Source: DASRTE01 sp035316885 (GTDB lineage: Bacteria; Actinomycetota; Actinomycetes; Jiangellales; Jiangellaceae). From it: a DNA stretch of 10,268 nucleotides. The notes below the pieces were generated by a model. That model worked only from the letters and a program-made list of their open reading frames with translations. It did no database searches and was not told the DNA's origin. Where the stretch lies: NCBI GenBank assembly GCA_035316885.1, contig DATHII010000297.1, positions 1 through 10,268 of the forward strand. Direction: 5' to 3'. The number at the start of each line of letters is the position of its first letter. Positions within the stretch are counted from its first letter, which is position 1. Made by a program: the position numbers and the translations under genes. Shown in pieces: positions 5,757 through 10,268 of this stretch.

Positions 5757-6518
5757 TCAGCGTCCGTAACGGCGTTCGCGCTCTCCGTACGCGCGGAGCG
5801 CCCGAAGGAAGTCGACGCGGCGGAAGTCGGGCCAGAGTGCCTCGCAGAAATAGAACTCCGAGTGAGCGCTCTGCCAGAGCAGGAATCCCGACAGCCTCTG
5901 CTCACCGCTCGCCCGGATCACCAGGTCGGGGTCGGGCTGACCCTTCGTGTAGAGGTGCTCGGCGATGTGTTCGACCGTGAGCACCTCGGCGAGCCTCTCG
6001 ATGGAGGTCCCCTTCGAGGCGTGCTCGTGCAGCAGCGATCGGACCGCGTCGGCGATCTCACGCCGGCCTCCGTACCCGACGGCCACGTTGATGTGCATGC
6101 CGTCGAGCTCTCGGGTCCGGTCCGCGGCCTCCTTGAGCACGCCTGCGGTGTGGTCGGGCAGTAGATCAAGAGCGCCCACTGGGTGCACGCGCCACCGGCC
6201 GACGTCGGCGAGCTCCTCGACCAGGTTCTCGATGATGCCGAGCAGTGGGACCAACTCGTCGTCGGGCCGGTTCAGGTTGTCGGTTGAGAGCAGAAAGAGC
6301 GTGACGACCTTGACGCCGACCTCGTTGCACCAGCCCAGAAACTCGTGCGCCTTCTCGGCACCGGCCTGGTGGCCGCTCGCCGTTGGTGCCCCGAAACCAC
6401 GGGCCCAGCGCCGATTGCCGTCCAGCATCACGGCGACGTGCCGGGGGATCCGGGCCGGATCCAGGTCGTGCTGGATCCGGCGTCCGTAGAGGCCGTACAC
6501 CAGATCGGCCAGACCCAT
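5757..6518 (-). CDS. uppS: Z-isoprenyl diphosphate synthase (UppS superfamily, Rv1086-like)
   Basis: A 253-residue cis-prenyltransferase that condenses isopentenyl diphosphate with an allylic diphosphate. The P-loop motif MLDGNRRWA (31-39) carries catalytic Asp33. GHQAG (49-53), LSTDNLNRP (77-85), NVAVGYGGRREI (144-155), DLVIRASGEQRLSGFLLWQ (198-216) and the metal-binding Glu221 region SEFYF (220-224) complete the family set. As I recall, the tubercular (2Z,6E)-farnesyl diphosphate synthase Rv1086 shares the ending DFLRALR..YG and the GYGGRRE, QPDPDLVIR and SGFLLWQS blocks. This suggests a C15 product that feeds decaprenyl or undecaprenyl phosphate, the lipid carrier of cell-wall synthesis, rather than a long-chain UppS. 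ATG 6518 is preceded by GGGAGG at a long 11-base spacing. The frame is open upstream, but those codons run into the divergent gene's control region. Confidence 0.95.
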   Translation of the reverse strand: MGLADLVYGLYGRRIQHDLDPARIPRHVAVMLDGNRRWARGFGAPTASGHQAGAEKAHEFLGWCNEVGVKVVTLFLLSTDNLNRPDDELVPLLGIIENLVEELADVGRWRVHPVGALDLLPDHTAGVLKEAADRTRELDGMHINVAVGYGGRREIADAVRSLLHEHASKGTSIERLAEVLTVEHIAEHLYTKGQPDPDLVIRASGEQRLSGFLLWQSAHSEFYFCEALWPDFRRVDFLRALRAYGERERRYGR

Positions 6519-6686
6519 CGTCCGCAGAACCTCCCACCTTCGTGGATGCGGGCGACACGCCCGACCGCTTCGCGGAAGGCTACTCCCCCGCGTGTCGGCC
6601 AGCGGGTCATGGAACGACGGCCGGAGACGGCGGGCGCCGACCCGGTGACGGCGGAAACCAACGATGACCTCAGTTACTGTTCGGTC
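6519..6686. promoter_or_regulatory. Divergent promoter region between the prenyl synthase and hemolysin III genes
   Basis: This 168-bp gap must hold the promoters for both divergent genes. Visible items are the GGGAGG site of the prenyl synthase (6530-6535, minus strand) and the TACTGT -10 candidate for the plus-strand gene. I see no long inverted repeat or recognised operator. Confidence 0.45.
6675..6680 (+). promoter_or_regulatory. Possible -10 element for a leaderless trhA/hemolysin III transcript
   Basis: TACTGT fits the actinobacterial TANNNT pattern and lies 6 bases before the ATG at 6687, the spacing expected if transcription starts on the start codon. No Shine-Dalgarno site precedes the ATG, which agrees with a leaderless mRNA. 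A possible -35-like GGAAAC lies at 6653-6658, 16 bases upstream. Confidence 0.4.
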
Positions 6687-7373
6687 ATGGCGCTCGAGGA
6701 ACAGTTCCGCGACGCGGTCGAAGCGGTCAAGCCGAGACTCCGGGGCTGGCTTCATGCTGGCACGTTCCCGGTCGCGCTGGCCGCCGGAGTCGGGCTCGTC
6801 GTCCTCGCGCCGTCGACGCAGGCCAGGGTCACGGGCGGAATCTTCGCGTTGACAGCTGCCCTGCTGTTCGGCGTCAGCGCCCTCTACCACCGCGGGCGAT
6901 GGTCGGAACGGGCGAGCGCCGTGCTCCGGCGCCTCGACCACGCGAACATCTTCCTGATCATCGCCGGCACCTACACCCCGTTCACGATTCTGCTGCTCGA
7001 CCGTGACGATGCCCGGATCCTGCTGACGCTGGTCTGGGTTGGAGCGCTGGCCGGGGTCGCGTTCCGGGTGCTCTGGGTCGGCGCGTCACGATGGCTGTAC
7101 GTCCCCGTGTACATCGCGCTCGGCTGGGCGGCCGCGTTCTGGCTTCCCCAGTTCGCGTCCCGTGGAGGCATCGCCGTGCTGGTGCTGATCATGGTCGGCG
7201 GGCTGCTCTATTCGGCGGGCGCGGTGGTCTATGCCCTCAAACGACCCAATCCGTCGCCACGATGGTTCGGCTTCCACGAGATCTTCCACACCTGCACGGT
7301 GGCCGGCTTCGCCGCCCACCACGTCGGGGTGTGGCTGGCGGCGTTCGGCGTCGGCGCCGTGGCCGTCGGCTGA
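6687..7373 (+). CDS. trhA: PAQR/hemolysin III family membrane protein (TrhA-like)
   Basis: 228 residues with a short soluble N-terminus and about seven hydrophobic segments (roughly 25-43, 46-66, 84-104, 110-131, 136-153, 160-184, 201-226). The PAQR/YqfA/hemolysin III metal-site residues are visible: Ser64 and His68 in SALYHRG, Asp84 in RRLDHANIF, and His197 and His201 in FGFHEIFHT. GTYTPF (94-99) is also a family landmark. Members are inner-membrane proteins. The E. coli homologue (TrhA/YqfA) affects membrane energetics and fluidity, and the old hemolysin name does not imply a toxin. ATG 6687 is chosen because the product then starts just before the first family block, although upstream in-frame codons are open. 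The gene is divergent from the prenyl synthase gene (168-bp gap) and convergent with the 177-residue protein (9-bp gap). Confidence 0.93.
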   Translation: MALEEQFRDAVEAVKPRLRGWLHAGTFPVALAAGVGLVVLAPSTQARVTGGIFALTAALLFGVSALYHRGRWSERASAVLRRLDHANIFLIIAGTYTPFTILLLDRDDARILLTLVWVGALAGVAFRVLWVGASRWLYVPVYIALGWAAAFWLPQFASRGGIAVLVLIMVGGLLYSAGAVVYALKRPNPSPRWFGFHEIFHTCTVAGFAAHHVGVWLAAFGVGAVAVG

Positions 7374-7378
7374 CGGCC
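7361..7378 (+). terminator. Hairpin at the end of the hemolysin III gene, between convergent genes
   Basis: GGCCGTC (7361-7367) and GACGGCC (7372-7378) pair perfectly around a 4-base loop, and TT follows. The hairpin overlaps the TGA stop at 7371-7373 and sits 5 bases from the stop of the opposing gene, so it could terminate transcription of the plus-strand gene and perhaps the opposing one. The short T-run makes it a moderate candidate. Confidence 0.5.
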
Positions 7379-7382
7379 TTCG

Positions 7383-7916
7383 TCAGGAGGACGCCGCGTC
7401 CGGGCCGGTCGCACGGACCTGCTCGACGCGGGCCATGGCCTCGCGCAACTGCGTCAACCACGCATCGGTGTTCTGGCCGGTCAGCTTGACGCACCACGCC
7501 AGCGCCTCGGACCGAGACCGTGCCACACCGGCGTCGACGAGCGTGTCGAGCACCCGGCGCTCCGGTTGCCGCAGCCGCGTCATGACCGGCATGGCGAGCG
7601 TCGTGAACAGCTGGCGCCGGTCGCCACACGTGACTCCCCACGCGATCTTGCGGTGGCTGCGGTGCTCGAGCTCGCGTGCGATCTCGATCCGCCGTTCGCG
7701 CGTCTGCTCGCGGAACTGCTTGATCCGGCCAGACACGGCAGCGGCGCGCTCCACGTCGGACGCGCCGTCGGCCAGGGTCGGCTCCGCGATACGCCCGACC
7801 ACGGTGATCTCGTCGCGGTCGACCGTGACCTCCAGCGGGCCCTCGAACCAGTCCTGCGGGAGGCGCCCGGCCAGCCATCCGCGGATCTTCTCGACCCGCA
7901 GGTCGTTGGTCGTCAT
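7383..7916 (-). CDS. Conserved actinobacterial protein of unknown function with ribbon-helix-helix-like C-terminal half
   Basis: 177 residues, no signal peptide or membrane segment, so cytoplasmic. I cannot assign a named function. Residues 1-45 hold a possible small alpha/beta unit (IRGWLAGRLP, then EVTVDRDEITVVGRI). Residues about 55-92 are a charged, Arg/Glu-rich helix that may be a coiled coil. Residues about 108-146 read like a ribbon-helix-helix pattern: a strand-like MPVMTRL, then a helix QPERRVLDTLVDAG and RSRSEALAWCVKL. The RSRSEAL segment matches the second-helix start of many such DNA-binding proteins. This is a pattern-based guess. Coding character is strong, and similar sequences are, as I recall, widespread in actinomycetes. 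ATG 7916 has no Shine-Dalgarno site but lies next to an AT-rich patch. The gene follows the DUF255 gene by 72 bp on the same strand and converges on the hemolysin III gene. Confidence 0.8.
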   Translation of the reverse strand: MTTNDLRVEKIRGWLAGRLPQDWFEGPLEVTVDRDEITVVGRIAEPTLADGASDVERAAAVSGRIKQFREQTRERRIEIARELEHRSHRKIAWGVTCGDRRQLFTTLAMPVMTRLRQPERRVLDTLVDAGVARSRSEALAWCVKLTGQNTDAWLTQLREAMARVEQVRATGPDAASS

Positions 7917-7918
7917 GC

Positions 7919-7937
7919 AACGATGATTACATAGTTA
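7919..7937 (-). promoter_or_regulatory. AT-rich patch upstream of the 177-residue protein, candidate promoter
   Basis: About 68% A/T in a window that is otherwise near 70% G/C. On the minus strand it reads TAACTATGTAATCATCGTT and ends 2 bases before the ATG at 7916, so it could hold the -10 of a near-leaderless transcript or an operator. No clean TANNNT hexamer or -35 is present, so the call is tentative. Confidence 0.35.
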
Positions 7938-7988
7938 CGCACTTGCCGAGGACACGCCCGCTCAGAGCAGACGATTCGCCGCCGATCT

Positions 7989-10052
<2,064 letters not shown>

Positions 10053-10054
10053 GG

Positions 10055-10268
10055 TTACGTGGCCGGGCCGTCGTCGGTCGTGCCGTCGCGCCGCATGCGC
10101 TCCGCGTCGGACTGGCCCTCGGCATCGAAGTCGATCCGCCGCAACTGGCGGCGCAGGCTGCGGTAGAGCACGATCAGCGCCGCACACAGGCCGGCGAACA
10201 CCAGGAAACCGAGCAGGCCGGGCCCGATCCCGGATCCGTCGGCGTCGGTGGACGCCGAGCCGCTCGCT
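10055..10268 (-). CDS. Small single-pass membrane protein (5' partial at right edge)
   Basis: An open frame without a start codon in the window, read on the minus strand from base 10267 to a TAA at 10057-10055, giving 70 residues. It has a Ser/Asp/Gly-rich lead (GSASTDADGSG), one hydrophobic segment GLLGFLVFAGLCAALIVLY, then a positively charged RSLRRQLRRIDF and an acidic, polar tail. This is the layout of a small membrane protein with a cytoplasmic C-terminus under the positive-inside rule. Two bases separate its stop from the DUF255 start, which implies an operon. In M. tuberculosis a small membrane protein (Rv1083) lies between mca and the DUF255 gene, and this looks like its counterpart. 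On that basis mca (mycothiol S-conjugate amidase) may lie just beyond the edge. Function unknown. Confidence 0.8.
   Translation of the reverse strand, partial: ASGSASTDADGSGIGPGLLGFLVFAGLCAALIVLYRSLRRQLRRIDFDAEGQSDAERMRRDGTTDDGPAT

Noticed and set aside
5531..5905. N-terminal extension of the PhoH reading frame
   Set aside because: It would overlap the prenyl synthase gene by about 150 bp and adds Pro/Gly/Arg-rich sequence. GTG 5530 has a strong Shine-Dalgarno site and the correct family length.
6519..6941. N-terminal extension of the prenyl synthase frame
   Set aside because: It would run antisense into the hemolysin III gene. The family N-terminus begins at the ATG at 6518.

Overview
The window reads as chromosomal DNA from a high-GC actinobacterium. 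Codon third positions are strongly G/C, starts include GTG, and several genes are typical actinobacterial versions: a PIN-PhoH protein, a short-chain Z-prenyl synthase of the Rv1086 type, and a membrane-anchored transglycosylase with a long Ala/Glu/Arg coiled coil. The genus cannot be fixed from the sequence. I see no tRNA, rRNA, CRISPR array, insertion sequence, integrase or phage gene. Genes fill about 90% of the window and no gene-free stretch reaches 300 bp.

Left part (1-3212, plus strand): two ABC-transporter ATPase genes overlap by 4 bp. The first enters from beyond the left edge and carries a C-terminal AbrB-like tail. They are followed 10 bp later by a spermidine-synthase-like protein and 7 bp after that by fumC (class II fumarase). 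The spacing suggests one transcript, though fumC is metabolically unrelated and may have its own promoter. The permease partner of the ATPases is not in the window.

Centre (3231-6518, minus strand): transcription runs leftward through a Z-isoprenyl diphosphate synthase, phoH (PIN-PhoH) and a secreted or anchored lytic-transglycosylase-like protein. Gaps of about 230-240 bp, each holding a hairpin, separate the genes, so they may be independently transcribed. The prenyl synthase and the transglycosylase both fit envelope biogenesis.

Right part (6687-10268): a TrhA/hemolysin III membrane protein on the plus strand diverges from the prenyl synthase and converges on a conserved 177-residue protein of unknown function. 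Then come a 687-residue DUF255/YyaL thioredoxin-fold protein and, 2 bp upstream of it, a small single-pass membrane protein that runs off the right edge. This last gene has no start codon in the window and is easily missed.

From memory, the order and relative orientation (small membrane protein, DUF255, inverted hemolysin III, Z-FPP synthase, phoH2, inverted fum) match the M. tuberculosis segment Rv1083 to Rv1098c in reverse, with different genes in between. This marks the right two-thirds as conserved actinobacterial core. The ABC and spermidine-synthase-like cluster on the left is the more variable part. I found no clear new defence or mobile system. The most unusual items are the AbrB-tailed ATPase, the spermidine-synthase-like partner, the uncharacterised 177-residue protein, and the question of whether a PhoH antitoxin-like partner is present.
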